From contig NZ_CP012573.1 of the NCBI RefSeq assembly GCF_001280205.1, positions 620,001 to 684,000 of the forward strand: DNA of 64,000 bases, written 5' to 3'. Position 1 is the first letter of the stretch. Every line of letters begins with the position of its first letter. Origin of the DNA: Clavibacter capsici. GTDB taxonomy: Bacteria > Actinomycetota > Actinomycetes > Actinomycetales > Microbacteriaceae. The position numbers were made by a program, and so were the translations under genes. Shown here in pieces: positions 27,648 to 38,618 of the stretch. Below the pieces are notes generated by a model, which worked only from the letters and a program-made list of their open reading frames with translations, had not been told where the DNA came from and searched no databases.

Positions 27648-28063
27648 CGGTCTGCCTCGTTCCTCTTCATCGCTTCGGGGATCTTCTTGACGCTGTCGGC
27701 CGTGCGGGGGGCTCCCTGCACGGTCTTCAGCTGCTTGCGGCCCTGCAGGTACATGACCAGGCCGATGACGGCCCAGATCACGGCCACGACGACCGCGGCC
27801 CAGGCCAGGTTGTCGAACCAGTAGGCGAGCCCGTACATCAGGGCGACGGACAGGAAGAACACGGCCATCAGCCCCGCGTACCCGGCGCCGCCCAGGAGGC
27901 CGGCGCCCTTCCCGGCCTTCTTGGCCGAGTCGCCGATCTCCGCCTTGGCGAGGGCGATCTCCTGCCGCATGAGCGTGGAGACGTCCTTCGTGACGTTCCC
28001 GAGGAGGTCGCCGAGGCTGGTGGTCGCGGCCTTCTCCTCGGACGGGGTGCGTCCGTCGGTCAT
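27644..28063 (-). CDS. Actinobacterial Holin-X family membrane protein
   Basis: A 139-residue protein with two membrane helices (about 53-80 and 88-108) preceded by an amphipathic segment (SLGDLLGNVTKDVSTLMRQEIALAKAEI) that is diagnostic of the family. Despite the name, these are not lysis proteins of a phage here: no phage genes surround it, and the family is chromosomal in most actinobacteria. It overlaps both neighbours by 4 bases. Confidence 0.85.
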   Translation of the reverse strand: MTDGRTPSEEKAATTSLGDLLGNVTKDVSTLMRQEIALAKAEIGDSAKKAGKGAGLLGGAGYAGLMAVFFLSVALMYGLAYWFDNLAWAAVVVAVIWAVIGLVMYLQGRKQLKTVQGAPRTADSVKKIPEAMKRNEADR

Positions 28064-28935
28064 GCGCGGGATCCGTCGGCGCGCTCGCCCGTGCCGAAGG
28101 TCTCGGTCAGCGGGTCGGTGGCGCGCGTGCGGTCGTAGAGCGGCGTGGACGCGTCCGTCGCCGGGGCGTCGTACGGTCCGACGCCGATCGGCTCGTCGGC
28201 GCTGAGCTCGGTGGGCACCGAGGCGCTCGGGGTGGGGACCGCGGGCGTGACGTAGCCCGTGGCGGCGCCCGTCGTCGTGGTGGGGGCGGCTCCCGTGGCG
28301 GCGGACGACTTCTCCGCCTCCTTCTGGTCGTGCGCCTCGCTCGTGAGCGAGCGGGTGAGCCGGCCGGCGGCGACGCCGGCGACGACCGCGAGGCCGACGA
28401 ACAGGCCCGGGCGGCGTCGCGCGAAGTCGGTCACGTCCTGGAGGAGCGTGCCGGGGTCGCGGCCCTCGAGGTACGAGGCCGCGCTGCCGGCGCGCTGGGC
28501 GACCTGCGAGACGAGCTCGCTGGCGAGGCCGGTGCTCTCTGACTTGTCGCCCATCTCGCGGAGCTCGTCGCTGAGCGTGCGGAGGCTGCCGGCGGCGCGC
28601 TCCTGCTGGACGCCGGTCTGCTCGCGGAGCTGGTCCCGGGTCTGGCCGAGGAGGTCCTGCGCCTGCGACTTGACCTCGGACGCGACCTTCGAGGCCTCGT
28701 CCTTGGTGACGCCGGCGACGTGCTGGGTGCCGGCCTTCGCGTCGCCGGCGACGTTGGCCGCCTGCTCCTTCGCGGTGTCCTTGGTGCTGCTGCTGCCGGT
28801 GCCGGTGCTGCTCGCGGTTCCGATGCCCGCGCTCGGGGTCGTGCCCAGGGTGGACGCCGGGACGACGGCCGCGTACGCGTCGTCGGAGGCGTGTCCGCCG
28901 TTCGCGGGCGACGCCGGTGTGAGGTCGTTCGACAT
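28060..28935 (-). CDS. Disordered/coiled-coil membrane protein, first gene of the Holin-X cassette
   Basis: A 291-residue protein. A low-complexity Ala/Thr/Ser N-terminus (1-60) precedes a helical region with heptad character (about 60-150, AKEQAANVAGDAKAGTQHVA and EVKSQAQDLLGQTRDQLREQ). One membrane helix follows (about 176-192, GLFVGLAVVAGVAAGRLTRS), then a Pro/Thr/Ala-rich tail. No enzyme motif is present. The coupling to Holin-X and DUF3618 genes suggests a membrane-associated complex. The start ATG at 28935 has GAGGGA nearby. Confidence 0.7.
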   Translation of the reverse strand: MSNDLTPASPANGGHASDDAYAAVVPASTLGTTPSAGIGTASSTGTGSSSTKDTAKEQAANVAGDAKAGTQHVAGVTKDEASKVASEVKSQAQDLLGQTRDQLREQTGVQQERAAGSLRTLSDELREMGDKSESTGLASELVSQVAQRAGSAASYLEGRDPGTLLQDVTDFARRRPGLFVGLAVVAGVAAGRLTRSLTSEAHDQKEAEKSSAATGAAPTTTTGAATGYVTPAVPTPSASVPTELSADEPIGVGPYDAPATDASTPLYDRTRATDPLTETFGTGERADGSRA

Positions 28936-29091
28936 GTGGTTCCCTCTCGGTTCTCGTGGTGTTCGAGCTGCCGCAGGGCTCGGGCCCTGCGGGGCTCACG
29001 CAACTCCGAGAGGAGGGCAGTGCATAGCCCCCCTGCCGAAAAGGGGGCCCCCTAACTATTCGTGGGCAGATGCGCTATACGCGCGCCCCTG

Positions 29092-31158
29092 CTACGGGGT
29101 CTCGCGACCGCTCGTGTGCTTCACGGGCGTGACCGGGGGACCCGGTCGGCGCACGGCGGGACGCACCGGCTCGCCGCGTCGGTCCTGGCCGGGCACGGGC
29201 CGCGACCGGCGGCCGTAGATGAGCTCCGACGAGTCGAGCAGCCACGGGACGAGGGCCAGGGTGACGCCGTGCACGAGCAGCAGCTTCTGGCGGATCCGCC
29301 GGGCCTTGTGGTTGTGCAGCAGCGTCTCCCACCAGTGGCCGACGATGTAGACGGGCGTGTAGACCGTGATGATCTCGCTGCCGTGCTCGGCACGACGCGA
29401 CTTCAGGTACTTGATGAGCGGGAAGCTGATGTCGCGGTACGGCGAGGCGACGATGCGCAGCGGCATCTCGATCTCCATCTCGACCCACTGCCGCTCGAGC
29501 AGCCTCGTGGCCTCGTCGTCGACGGAGACGTGCACCGCCTCGATGCTGTCGTGGTTGGCCGCGATGGCGTAGTCGAGGGCCTTGAGCACGGGCTTCTGCA
29601 TCCGGCCGACGAGCACGACCGCGTGGTCGCCCGTGGACCCGAAGACCGTGACGGGATCGACCTCGATCTCCTTCTCGACGTCGCGGTAGTAGCGGTTCAC
29701 GCCGAGCATGAGGAGGAACAGCACCGGCATGATCGCGAAGACGAGCCAGGCGCCGTGCGTGAACTTGGTGATGGTGACGACGATGAGCACCAGCGCGGTG
29801 AGCAGCGCGCCGAACGCGTTGATGGCGAGGCCGCGGATCACCTCGCCGCGGTTCGCGCAGCCCTCGCGGAGCATGCGGGTCCAGTGCACGACCATGCCCG
29901 TCTGGCCGAGGGTGAACGAGACGAAGACGCCGATGATGTAGAGCTGGATCAGCTGCGTGAGGTTCGCCTGGTAGACGACGAGGATGAGCGTCGCCCCGAG
30001 CGCCAGCAGGAGCATGCCGTTGCTGTAGACGAGGCGGTCGCCGCGCGTGAGCAGCGACTTGGGGGCGTAGGCGTCCTTGGCGAGCACGGATCCGAGCAGC
30101 GGGAAGCCGTTGAACGCCGTGTTGGCCGCGAGCAGGAGGACCGCGGCCGTGGTCGCCTGCAGGAGGTAGAACATCACGCTGCCGCCGCCGAACGTGGCCG
30201 CCGCGACCTGCGCCATGAGGCTCTTCTGCGGCTCGGTGGCGCACTCGGCCCAGCCCCGGAGGTCGCACGGGTGCTCGCCGTAGTGCACCTGCGCGATGAG
30301 CGCGAGGGTGGTGAGGCCGACGAACAGGACGATGGCGGTGCCGCCCATGATGACGAGGGTCGCCTGCGCGTTCTTGACCTTGGGGGTGCGGAACGCCGGC
30401 ACGCCGTTCGAGATGGCCTCGACGCCCGTGAGCGCGGAGCAGCCGCTGGAGAACGCGCGGAGCAGCAGGAGGATGAACGCCACCTGCGACAGGCTGGGGG
30501 TGTCGACCGTGTACGCGGCGGACTCCGCGACGGGCGGGTCGCCGAGGGCGGTGCGGGCGAGGCCTACCGCGATCATCACGCCGACGCTGGCGATGAAGAG
30601 GTAGGTCGGCACGGCGAACGCCTTGCTCGACTCGCGCACGCCGCGGAGGTTGACCGCCGCCAGGAGCGCGACGAAGAACACGGCGATCTCGACGCGGAAC
30701 GGGGCGATCTCGGGGATCGCGCTGATGATGTTGTCGACGCCCGAGGCGACGGAGACGGCGACCGTGAGGATGTAGTCGACGAGGAGCGCCGACGCGACGA
30801 CGAGCCCCGCCTTCTCGCCGAGGTTCTTGTGCGCGACCTCGTAGTCGCCGCCGCCCGACGGGTAGGCCTTGATGAGCTGCCGGTAGCTGAGCACGACGAC
30901 GACCAGCAGGATCACGACGCACGCCGCGACCCACGGCGCGAAGCTCAGGAACGCGAGCCCGCCGAGCGTGAGGATGAGCAGCAGCTCCTGGGGCGCGTAC
31001 GCCACCGAGCTGAGCGGGTCGCTCGCGAAGATGGGGAGGGCCAGGTGCTTGGGGAGGAGCTGGCCCTCGAGCTTGTCGCTGGCGAGCTTCTCGCCGATGA
31101 GCAGCCGCTTGGCGGGACTGCTCTCGGGGGCCTGGGGGTCCGGAGTCACGAGCGGCAA
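29092..31158 (-). CDS. KimA-like APC superfamily permease (probable K+ uptake)
   Basis: A 688-residue membrane protein with about 12 helices (to about 480) and a large cytosolic C-terminal domain. FASDPLSSVAYAPQE (44-58) is the hallmark of the KimA/YdaO group of APC permeases, which in Bacillus take up K+ with high affinity and bind c-di-AMP through the C-terminal region. A role in K+ homeostasis is inferred from that family. Start: TTG at 31158 or GTG a few codons later; neither has a clear ribosome site. No c-di-AMP riboswitch fits in the 78-base upstream gap. Confidence 0.82.
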   Translation of the reverse strand: MPLVTPDPQAPESSPAKRLLIGEKLASDKLEGQLLPKHLALPIFASDPLSSVAYAPQELLLILTLGGLAFLSFAPWVAACVVILLVVVVLSYRQLIKAYPSGGGDYEVAHKNLGEKAGLVVASALLVDYILTVAVSVASGVDNIISAIPEIAPFRVEIAVFFVALLAAVNLRGVRESSKAFAVPTYLFIASVGVMIAVGLARTALGDPPVAESAAYTVDTPSLSQVAFILLLLRAFSSGCSALTGVEAISNGVPAFRTPKVKNAQATLVIMGGTAIVLFVGLTTLALIAQVHYGEHPCDLRGWAECATEPQKSLMAQVAAATFGGGSVMFYLLQATTAAVLLLAANTAFNGFPLLGSVLAKDAYAPKSLLTRGDRLVYSNGMLLLALGATLILVVYQANLTQLIQLYIIGVFVSFTLGQTGMVVHWTRMLREGCANRGEVIRGLAINAFGALLTALVLIVVTITKFTHGAWLVFAIMPVLFLLMLGVNRYYRDVEKEIEVDPVTVFGSTGDHAVVLVGRMQKPVLKALDYAIAANHDSIEAVHVSVDDEATRLLERQWVEMEIEMPLRIVASPYRDISFPLIKYLKSRRAEHGSEIITVYTPVYIVGHWWETLLHNHKARRIRQKLLLVHGVTLALVPWLLDSSELIYGRRSRPVPGQDRRGEPVRPAVRRPGPPVTPVKHTSGRETP

Positions 31159-31236
31159 CGATACCCCGCGACATGCCCGGGTCGCGACGGCGCGGGCGCG
31201 GCCCGGGGCCCCGCTGGATCCGCGTCGCGCCGCGGA

Positions 31237-31902
31237 CTAGCCGACGGTGGCGACGGGTCCCGTCGGGAGGGTGCCCGCCGGATCCGCGGAGGCGTCGTCG
31301 CCGCGTCGCCGGCGCCGCTCGCGGACGGGGACGGGGAGGTCGAACAGGGGGAGCGTGCGCTGGACGATCGGGCCGATCAGCAGGGCGAACGCGAGCGTGC
31401 CGAGCCCCACGTTCCCGCCCAGCGCCCAGCCGATCGTGAGCACGACCAGCTCGATCCCGACGCGCACGCGCCAGACCGGCCAGCCGGTGCGGCGGTGGAT
31501 CCCCGTCATCAGCCCGTCGCGCGGCCCCGGCCCGAAGTGCGCGCCGATGTATAGGCCCGTCGCGACGCCGAGCAGGACGAGGCCCGCGGCGAAGAGCGGG
31601 ATGCGGATCCAGAGCGCGTCGACCGCCGGCACCACCGCCAGCGCGACCTGCGCGCTGTAGCCCACGAAGAGGACGTTGAGGACGGTGCCCCAGCCCGGGC
31701 GCTGGCGGATGGGGATCCAGAGGAGCAGCACGAGCGCGCCGATGATGTTCGTCACCAGACCGAAGGGGAGGCCCGTGCGGAGGGTCACCCCCTGGCTGAG
31801 GACGTCCCAGGGGGACACGCCGACGGCGGCCTGGAGCATCATCCCGATGGCGAAGCCGTAGAGGAAGATGCCGACGGCGAACTGGACTGAGCGACGGAGC
31901 AT
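31237..31902 (-). CDS. YczE-family membrane protein (divergent from its MocR regulator)
   Basis: A 221-residue protein with five to six membrane segments. FGIGMMLQAAVGVSPWDVLSQG-like sequence (GMMLQAAVGVSPWDVL) and HFGPGPRDGLMTGI are the two family signatures. YczE proteins have unknown transport or regulatory roles. ATG at 31902 is chosen; a TTG 12 codons upstream (31938) is possible but would run into the shared operator. It is divergent from a MocR-type regulator, matching the yczE/yczR divergon described in Bacillales. Confidence 0.8.
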   Translation of the reverse strand: MLRRSVQFAVGIFLYGFAIGMMLQAAVGVSPWDVLSQGVTLRTGLPFGLVTNIIGALVLLLWIPIRQRPGWGTVLNVLFVGYSAQVALAVVPAVDALWIRIPLFAAGLVLLGVATGLYIGAHFGPGPRDGLMTGIHRRTGWPVWRVRVGIELVVLTIGWALGGNVGLGTLAFALLIGPIVQRTLPLFDLPVPVRERRRRRGDDASADPAGTLPTGPVATVG

Positions 31903-31911
31903 GAGGGAGAT

Positions 31912-31950
31912 CCAATCGCGGCACGGGTTGCGGGACAAGGTGCCAATCGC
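31912..31950. promoter_or_regulatory. Candidate MocR operator: direct repeat CCAATCGC spaced 31 bp
   Basis: CCAATCGC occurs at 31912-31919 and again at 31943-31950, in the same orientation, 31 bp apart start to start (three helical turns). Both copies are in the gap between yczE and the MocR gene. MocR/GabR-type dimers bind direct repeats, so this is the likely operator. The assignment is inference. Confidence 0.55.
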
Positions 31951-31964
31951 CAGGCTGTGGCCTC

Positions 31965-33413
31965 ATGACCCTCCCCGGATCCGCACCTGCCGCCGTGCTC
32001 GGCCCGGCCGCCCTCACGGCGCTCCTGGGGGAGTGGAACCGGACGGGGACCCCGGCGTACCGGGCGCTCGCCGACGGGATCCGCCGGCTCGTGCTCGACG
32101 GCCGCGTGCCCGTGGAGGCCCGCCTCCCCGCGGAGCGCGAGCTCGCCGCGGCGCTCGGGCTCAGCCGCACGACCGTGGCGGCGGCCTACGCGGCGCTCCG
32201 TGCGACCGGCCACCTCGCGAGCCGGCGCGGCTCCGGCAGCGTGACGCGGATCCCGCGGCGCGCGCCCGACGCCGAGGGGGAGGGACGCGAGGTGGCCGAC
32301 ATGAGCCGCGCCGCCGTGCCCGCGCCGCCCGCGCTCGCCGAGGCCGCGATGCGCGCGGCGGCCAGGCTCCCGGCGCACCTCGACGGGCACGGCTACGACG
32401 TGGACGGGCTGCCCGAGCTGCGCGAGGCGATCGCGGCCCGCTACCGCGCCCGCGGCCTGCCGACCGAGGCCGACGAGGTGCTCGTGACCGTGGGGGCGCA
32501 GCACGCGATCGGGCTCCTCGCCTCCGTGCTCGTGCGCCGCGGCGACCGGGCCCTCGTCGAGCAGCCGAGCTACCCGCACGCGATCCAGGCCCTCCGCGAC
32601 GCGGGGGCGCGCCTCGTCGGGGCGGGCGTCGGCTCCGACGGCTGGGACGAGGACCTGCTCGAGCAGACGATCCGCCGCACCCGGCCCGCGCTCGCCTACC
32701 TCATGCCGGACTTCCACAACCCCACCGGCCGGACCATGCCCGAGGACCAGCGCGCGCGGATCGTCGCGCTCGCCGAGGCGCACGGGGTGACGGTGGTCGC
32801 GGACGAGACGACGGCCGAGCTCGACATCGACCGGGCGACCGCGCATCCGCCGCTCGCCGTGCACGGGTCGCCGGGCGCGGTGGTGCTCGTGGGCTCGGTG
32901 GGCAAGACGGTGTGGGGCGGGCTCCGCGTCGGGTGGATCCGCGCCGGCCGCCCCCTCCTCCGCGAGCTCGTCCGCGCGCGCTCGGCCCGCGACCTCGGCA
33001 CGCCCGTGCTCGAGCAGCTCGTGGTGGCCGACGTGCTGGGCGGCATGGACGGGATCCTCGCCGAGCGCCGCGCGCGCCTGCGCGAGACCCGCGACCACGT
33101 GGAGGCCGAGCTCGCCCGGCGCTTCCCCGGCTGGGAGGTGCCGCACGTCGACGGCGGGCTCGCGGTGTGGGTCGGCATCGGCGCGCCCGTGAGCACGGAG
33201 CTCGCGCTCGCCGCCCGCGCGCGCGGCCTGGCGATCACGGGCGGGAGCCGGTTCGGGCACGACGGCGCGTTCGAGCGGTTCCTCCGGATCCCCATCACGG
33301 CGCCGCCCGCCGCCACCGACCGCGCGCTCGACATCCTCGAGGACGCGTGGCGCGGGCTCGCGCCGGCGGCCGGGCTCGAGCACGACGTCGAGGACCGCTC
33401 CGTCCTCGTCTGA
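31965..33413 (+). CDS. MocR/GabR-type transcriptional regulator (YczR-like)
   Basis: A 482-residue chimera. The N-terminal GntR winged helix (about 24-95) includes LPAERELAAALGLSRTTVAA. It is followed by a type I aminotransferase domain that binds pyridoxal phosphate. The PLP lysine is predicted as Lys314 in VGSVGKTVWGGLRVGW, and the PHNPTG-like motif appears as DFHNPTGRTMP. It probably regulates the divergent yczE gene and itself; the effector is unknown. ATG at 31965 has no strong ribosome site. Confidence 0.9.
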   Translation: MTLPGSAPAAVLGPAALTALLGEWNRTGTPAYRALADGIRRLVLDGRVPVEARLPAERELAAALGLSRTTVAAAYAALRATGHLASRRGSGSVTRIPRRAPDAEGEGREVADMSRAAVPAPPALAEAAMRAAARLPAHLDGHGYDVDGLPELREAIAARYRARGLPTEADEVLVTVGAQHAIGLLASVLVRRGDRALVEQPSYPHAIQALRDAGARLVGAGVGSDGWDEDLLEQTIRRTRPALAYLMPDFHNPTGRTMPEDQRARIVALAEAHGVTVVADETTAELDIDRATAHPPLAVHGSPGAVVLVGSVGKTVWGGLRVGWIRAGRPLLRELVRARSARDLGTPVLEQLVVADVLGGMDGILAERRARLRETRDHVEAELARRFPGWEVPHVDGGLAVWVGIGAPVSTELALAARARGLAITGGSRFGHDGAFERFLRIPITAPPAATDRALDILEDAWRGLAPAAGLEHDVEDRSVLV

Positions 33414-33521
33414 CGCGGCGGCCGCCCTGGGGACGCGGCCGACGGCGAGGGTGCCGCGGGCGATAGCGTCCCGGCATCCGCGCGACCTCCCGCGAGCGGC
33501 GTCCGTCCCGACGTCCCGTCC

Positions 33522-33557
33522 CGACGGCACGTCTCGACGGCACGTCTCGACGGGCAC
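33522..33557 (+). repeat. Short tandem repeat upstream of the secreted protease-like gene
   Basis: CGACGGCACGTCT is repeated exactly at 33522-33534 and 33535-33547 and continues as the partial copy CGACGGGCAC. It lies within the 5' region of the protease-like gene; related CGTCCCGA units precede it. Function unknown; slippage is possible. Confidence 0.6.
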
Positions 33558-33604
33558 CGCCCGGCGGAGCGTCGCGAGCCGCCCGATCCTGGAGGAAGAA
33601 CACC

Positions 33605-34582
33605 ATGCGCATCCGTCCGCGATCCACCCGCGCCAAGACCCCGGCCGCCGCCGGACGATCGCGTCACGCGTTCGCCGCGCTGGCGCTCGTCGGCGGTCTC
33701 GCCGCGGCCGGCCTCGCCGTGCCGTCCCCGGCGTCCGCCGCCGCGTCCGCCGCCGCGCCCGGCGCGACCGTCGTCCCCGCATCCGCCGACGGCGCCGCCG
33801 CGGCCGCGCACTGGACGCCCGTCGCCCGCGCGGCCGCCCTCGCGGCCGACGCGCCGTCGATCGCCGGATCCGCCTCGGCGGCGCAGGCCTCGACCATGTC
33901 CGCGTCGGACGACACGGGCACCCCGGGCGCCGCGCCGGTCCCGCACCCCGACCAGCCGTTCGTCGGCGTCCTCTTCTACGTCTCGGGCGGACGCGACCGG
34001 GCCTGCACCGCGAGCGTCGTCGACACCCCGAGCGGCGACGCCATCGCGACCGCCGCCCACTGCCTCGTCGACCGGCGCACCGGCGCCGCCACCACCCTCG
34101 CCACCTTCATCCCCGGAGCCCAGGGGGCCACGGCGCCCCACGGCATCTGGCCGGTGCGCGTCGCGGCGGTCTCCTCGTCGTGGACGACGACCGGCCGGGC
34201 CTCGGACGACGCGGGCTTCGCGCGCGTCACCGGCCCCGCGGGCGAGGTGCTCGCGGCCTCGGTGGGCGCCGCCGAGCCCGTGTTCGGGACGCCCCTCGTG
34301 CCGGCGACCGGTCAGGCGCCGCGCCTCGCGATCCTCGGCTACCCGAAGGCCGGATCCGTCGCCTCGACGCTGGAGGCATGCGCCGGCCGGCCGCAGCACG
34401 ACACGGGCGGCCAGACCTCCCTCCCGTGCGCGCTCGGCACGGGCGCGGCCGGGTCGCCGGTGCTCACGGCGGCCGGCGAGCAGCGCTCCGTCGTCGCGCG
34501 CCCGTCCGCAGGACGCGGCGTGCTCCTCGCCACGTGGGGCGCGGAGGCGCAGCGCGCCCTGTCCTCTCTGCAGGGGCGGTAG
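33605..34582 (+). CDS. Secreted trypsin-fold (chymotrypsin/V8-like) protein lacking the catalytic serine
   Basis: A 325-residue exported protein. The signal peptide covers about 1-45 (Arg-rich start, hydrophobic FAALALVGGLAAAGLAV, cleavage near ASA). The peptidase S1-like domain keeps His152 in TAAHC and Asp202 in ASDDAGFARV, with cysteine pairs C134/C153 and C259/C275 likely bonded. The nucleophile region reads GAAGSPVL (280-287) where active V8/trypsin-type enzymes have GxSGSP or GDSGGP, so the Ser position is Ala282. It resembles the secreted serine-protease family (Pat-1/Chp/Ppa) of Clavibacter, in which inactive members are known. ATG follows GGAGGAAG. Confidence 0.72.
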   Translation: MRIRPRSTRAKTPAAAGRSRHAFAALALVGGLAAAGLAVPSPASAAASAAAPGATVVPASADGAAAAAHWTPVARAAALAADAPSIAGSASAAQASTMSASDDTGTPGAAPVPHPDQPFVGVLFYVSGGRDRACTASVVDTPSGDAIATAAHCLVDRRTGAATTLATFIPGAQGATAPHGIWPVRVAAVSSSWTTTGRASDDAGFARVTGPAGEVLAASVGAAEPVFGTPLVPATGQAPRLAILGYPKAGSVASTLEACAGRPQHDTGGQTSLPCALGTGAAGSPVLTAAGEQRSVVARPSAGRGVLLATWGAEAQRALSSLQGR

Positions 34583-34651
34583 TCGGGCCCCGGGCAGCGG
34601 TCCGCCGTAGCCGCCGAGCGCCGGTCTCGGACGGCTGCCTGGGGAATCCCT

Positions 34652-34663
34652 TTCGTGCACGAA
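34652..34663. promoter_or_regulatory. Palindromic candidate operator TTCGTGCACGAA
   Basis: A perfect 12-base palindrome located about 32-43 bases before the glgX start codon. A CATACT -10 element (34683-34688) ends 6 bases before GTG, indicating a leaderless transcript. The palindrome would then cover the -35 region, where a repressor or activator of glycogen metabolism could act. Inference. Confidence 0.45.
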
Positions 34664-34694
34664 CGGGTCGGAGCGGCGCGAGCATACTGAACCG

Positions 34695-36776
<2,082 letters not shown>

Positions 36777-36792
36777 CCGCACCCGCACGATC

Positions 36793-36830
36793 CGCCGACG
36801 CGCCCTCGGGAGACCGGGGGCGCGTCGGCG
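36793..36830 (+). terminator. Terminator after glgX
   Basis: CGCCGACGCGCCC (36793-36805) pairs perfectly with GGGCGCGTCGGCG (36818-36830), 13 bp around a 12-base loop, 17 bases after the glgX stop. Confidence 0.75.
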
Positions 36831-36903
36831 CGTCCGGGGGCGGAGCCGACCGGGCGTACCGTGGGGGTGCCCGGTTTCCGCCCCCGGGGAGATCGGATGT
36901 CGC

Positions 36904-37959
36904 GTGACCGCACCGCCCGCCCCGCGGCCGCCGTCGACCCGGACGCTCGACCTCGAGGCCGCGCTGCGCGCGACCGTCGGGCTCCTGGTGCCGCTGGTGG
37001 TGCTCCTCGCGATCGACCGCCTCGACCTCGCGCTGTACGCGTCGTTCGGCGCGTTCACCGGCCTCTACGGGCGGAACGAGCGGTACCGGCTGCGGCTCGC
37101 GAGCGTGGGCGCGGGAGCGGCGATGATGCTCGTCGCGATCGCGACGGGCGTGCTGCTCTCCCTCGCCGACGCGCCGCTCGCGCTCGAGGCCGTGGGACTC
37201 GTCGTCGTGCTCGGCGGGGCGTCGCTCGTGTCGACGGCGATGAGCCTCGTGCCGCCGCATCCGCTGTTCCCCGTGTTCGGGCTCGTCGTGTGCGCGGCCG
37301 TGCCGGTGGATGCGGCGCAGGCCCGCGACGCGCTCGTGACGGCGGTGGCCGCCATCGTCTTCTCCGCCGGCGTCTGCATGTCCGGCTGGCTTCTCCGCCG
37401 CTGGGCGCCCGCCGCCCAGGCGCACCGCTTCCGGGCGCTGCCGCGGATCCCCGTGCGCGACGCCGCCGTGCACCGCGATCCGGCCGCCTGGACCGCGGTG
37501 GTCGCCAACGTCGTCGGCGCGCTCGTGGCCGGCGCGATCGCCGTGGCGCTCGGGCTCGGGCACCACTACTGGGCGGTCGTGACGCTCGTCGCCGTGCTGC
37601 CGGTGGTGCGCGGGCCGCTGTCGTTCACGCGCGTGGCGCACCGGGTGCTGGGGACGCTGGCCGGATCGGTGGTGGCCGCGGGGATCCTCGCGCTGCACCT
37701 GCCCGCCGCCGCGGTCATCGCGGTCGCCGTTGCCTGCCAGTTCGCGGCCGAGCTCGCGGTGGGGAGGCACTACGGGCTGGCGCTCGTCTTCATCACGCCG
37801 CTCGCGCTCGTGATGGGGAGCCTCGGCCGGACGCAGCCGGTGCTGCCGCTCGTCGCCGACCGGGTCATCGACACGGTCGTGGGCGCAGGCGTCGGCGTCG
37901 CGGTGATCCTCGTGCTGCGGGCGTTCGCGGTGCGGGGCCGGCGGGTCGCCGGGGCCTAG
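36904..37959 (+). CDS. FUSC-family membrane protein
   Basis: A 351-residue membrane protein with two blocks of about five to six helices. Each block resembles the FUSC/YccS aromatic-acid exporter unit: first block LALYASFGAFTGLYGRNERY, second block GLGHHYWAVVTLVAVLPVVR with SFTRVAHRVLGTLAGSVVA. GTG at 36904 is chosen because upstream codons read through glgX sequence; GGGGAGA lies 12 bases away. The stop codon shares bases with the stop of the convergent lipoprotein gene. The substrate is unknown. Confidence 0.82.
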   Translation: MTAPPAPRPPSTRTLDLEAALRATVGLLVPLVVLLAIDRLDLALYASFGAFTGLYGRNERYRLRLASVGAGAAMMLVAIATGVLLSLADAPLALEAVGLVVVLGGASLVSTAMSLVPPHPLFPVFGLVVCAAVPVDAAQARDALVTAVAAIVFSAGVCMSGWLLRRWAPAAQAHRFRALPRIPVRDAAVHRDPAAWTAVVANVVGALVAGAIAVALGLGHHYWAVVTLVAVLPVVRGPLSFTRVAHRVLGTLAGSVVAAGILALHLPAAAVIAVAVACQFAAELAVGRHYGLALVFITPLALVMGSLGRTQPVLPLVADRVIDTVVGAGVGVAVILVLRAFAVRGRRVAGA

Positions 37960-38354
37960 CCGAGGGCCGTGCTGCTCCAGCCGTAGATGCGGCCGTTCGC
38001 GCCGAAGAGGTTCCAGCCGTCGGCGCAGGTGACCTGCGCGGGGTCGATCTCCGGCGGCCACCAGGTGTCCTGGATGGTGGTCATCTTGAGGTCGGTGCAG
38101 CCGCCGGGAGCCGGTGCCGGCTGCGCGGTCTGCACGGCCACGATGCTGCCGACCTTCTTGTCGGACTTGGTGCGGATGAGGGTGCCGTCCTGCGGGATCC
38201 AGGTCGGCATCGACCCGCCGAGCGCCGACTGGGCGTCCGCGGTGGTGGGGTAGATGGCGGTCGTGGCGGTCTGGAACTGGGACTGGACCCCGCATCCGGA
38301 CAGGAGCGCCGCGCTCGCGATGGCGGCCAGGACGGTCAGGGTCGGTCGATGCAT
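37956..38354 (-). CDS. Putative lipoprotein
   Basis: A 132-residue exported protein with a lipoprotein signal: hydrophobic TVLAAIASAALL followed by the lipobox LLSGC, so Cys21 is the lipidation site. The mature part contains four more cysteines or so and the repeated-looking DGTLIRTKSDKKVGSIVAV segment. I recognise no family. Its end overlaps the end of the FUSC gene by four bases. Confidence 0.7.
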   Translation of the reverse strand: MHRPTLTVLAAIASAALLSGCGVQSQFQTATTAIYPTTADAQSALGGSMPTWIPQDGTLIRTKSDKKVGSIVAVQTAQPAPAPGGCTDLKMTTIQDTWWPPEIDPAQVTCADGWNLFGANGRIYGWSSTALG

Positions 38355-38618
38355 CCCCCTAGTGTGCCTCGTCAGCGACGGCGGCGGATCCGGATCCACC
38401 CGACGCGGTGGGGGGAGCAGGCGAGCGACGGTCCGGTCGGGATCCTCTGCCATGTGCAGGACGGGCCGTCCGTCGTGCCGACAGGTGATTGGCTCTGGCG
38501 CCATCGGAGCGGTGCGTCCCGCGCGTGGCTCGTGGAGGGCGGGGGGCCACGGCCGGTCGGCCCGCCCGGCACCTGCCGATGTGGCCGACCCGGTCGGCGG
38601 ACGAAGGAGGAGGGCGAC

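Noticed and set aside
27644-28063. Holin-like protein as a sign of a prophage
   Set aside because: Holin-X is a chromosomal actinobacterial family; there is no endolysin, terminase, integrase or other phage gene nearby.
29000-31237. c-di-AMP (ydaO-type) riboswitch for the KimA-like permease
   Set aside because: The gap upstream of the permease start is 78 bases and filled with the neighbouring gene's end; the long conserved ydaO structure does not fit and no characteristic GGAUCC-type core arrangement was recognised there.
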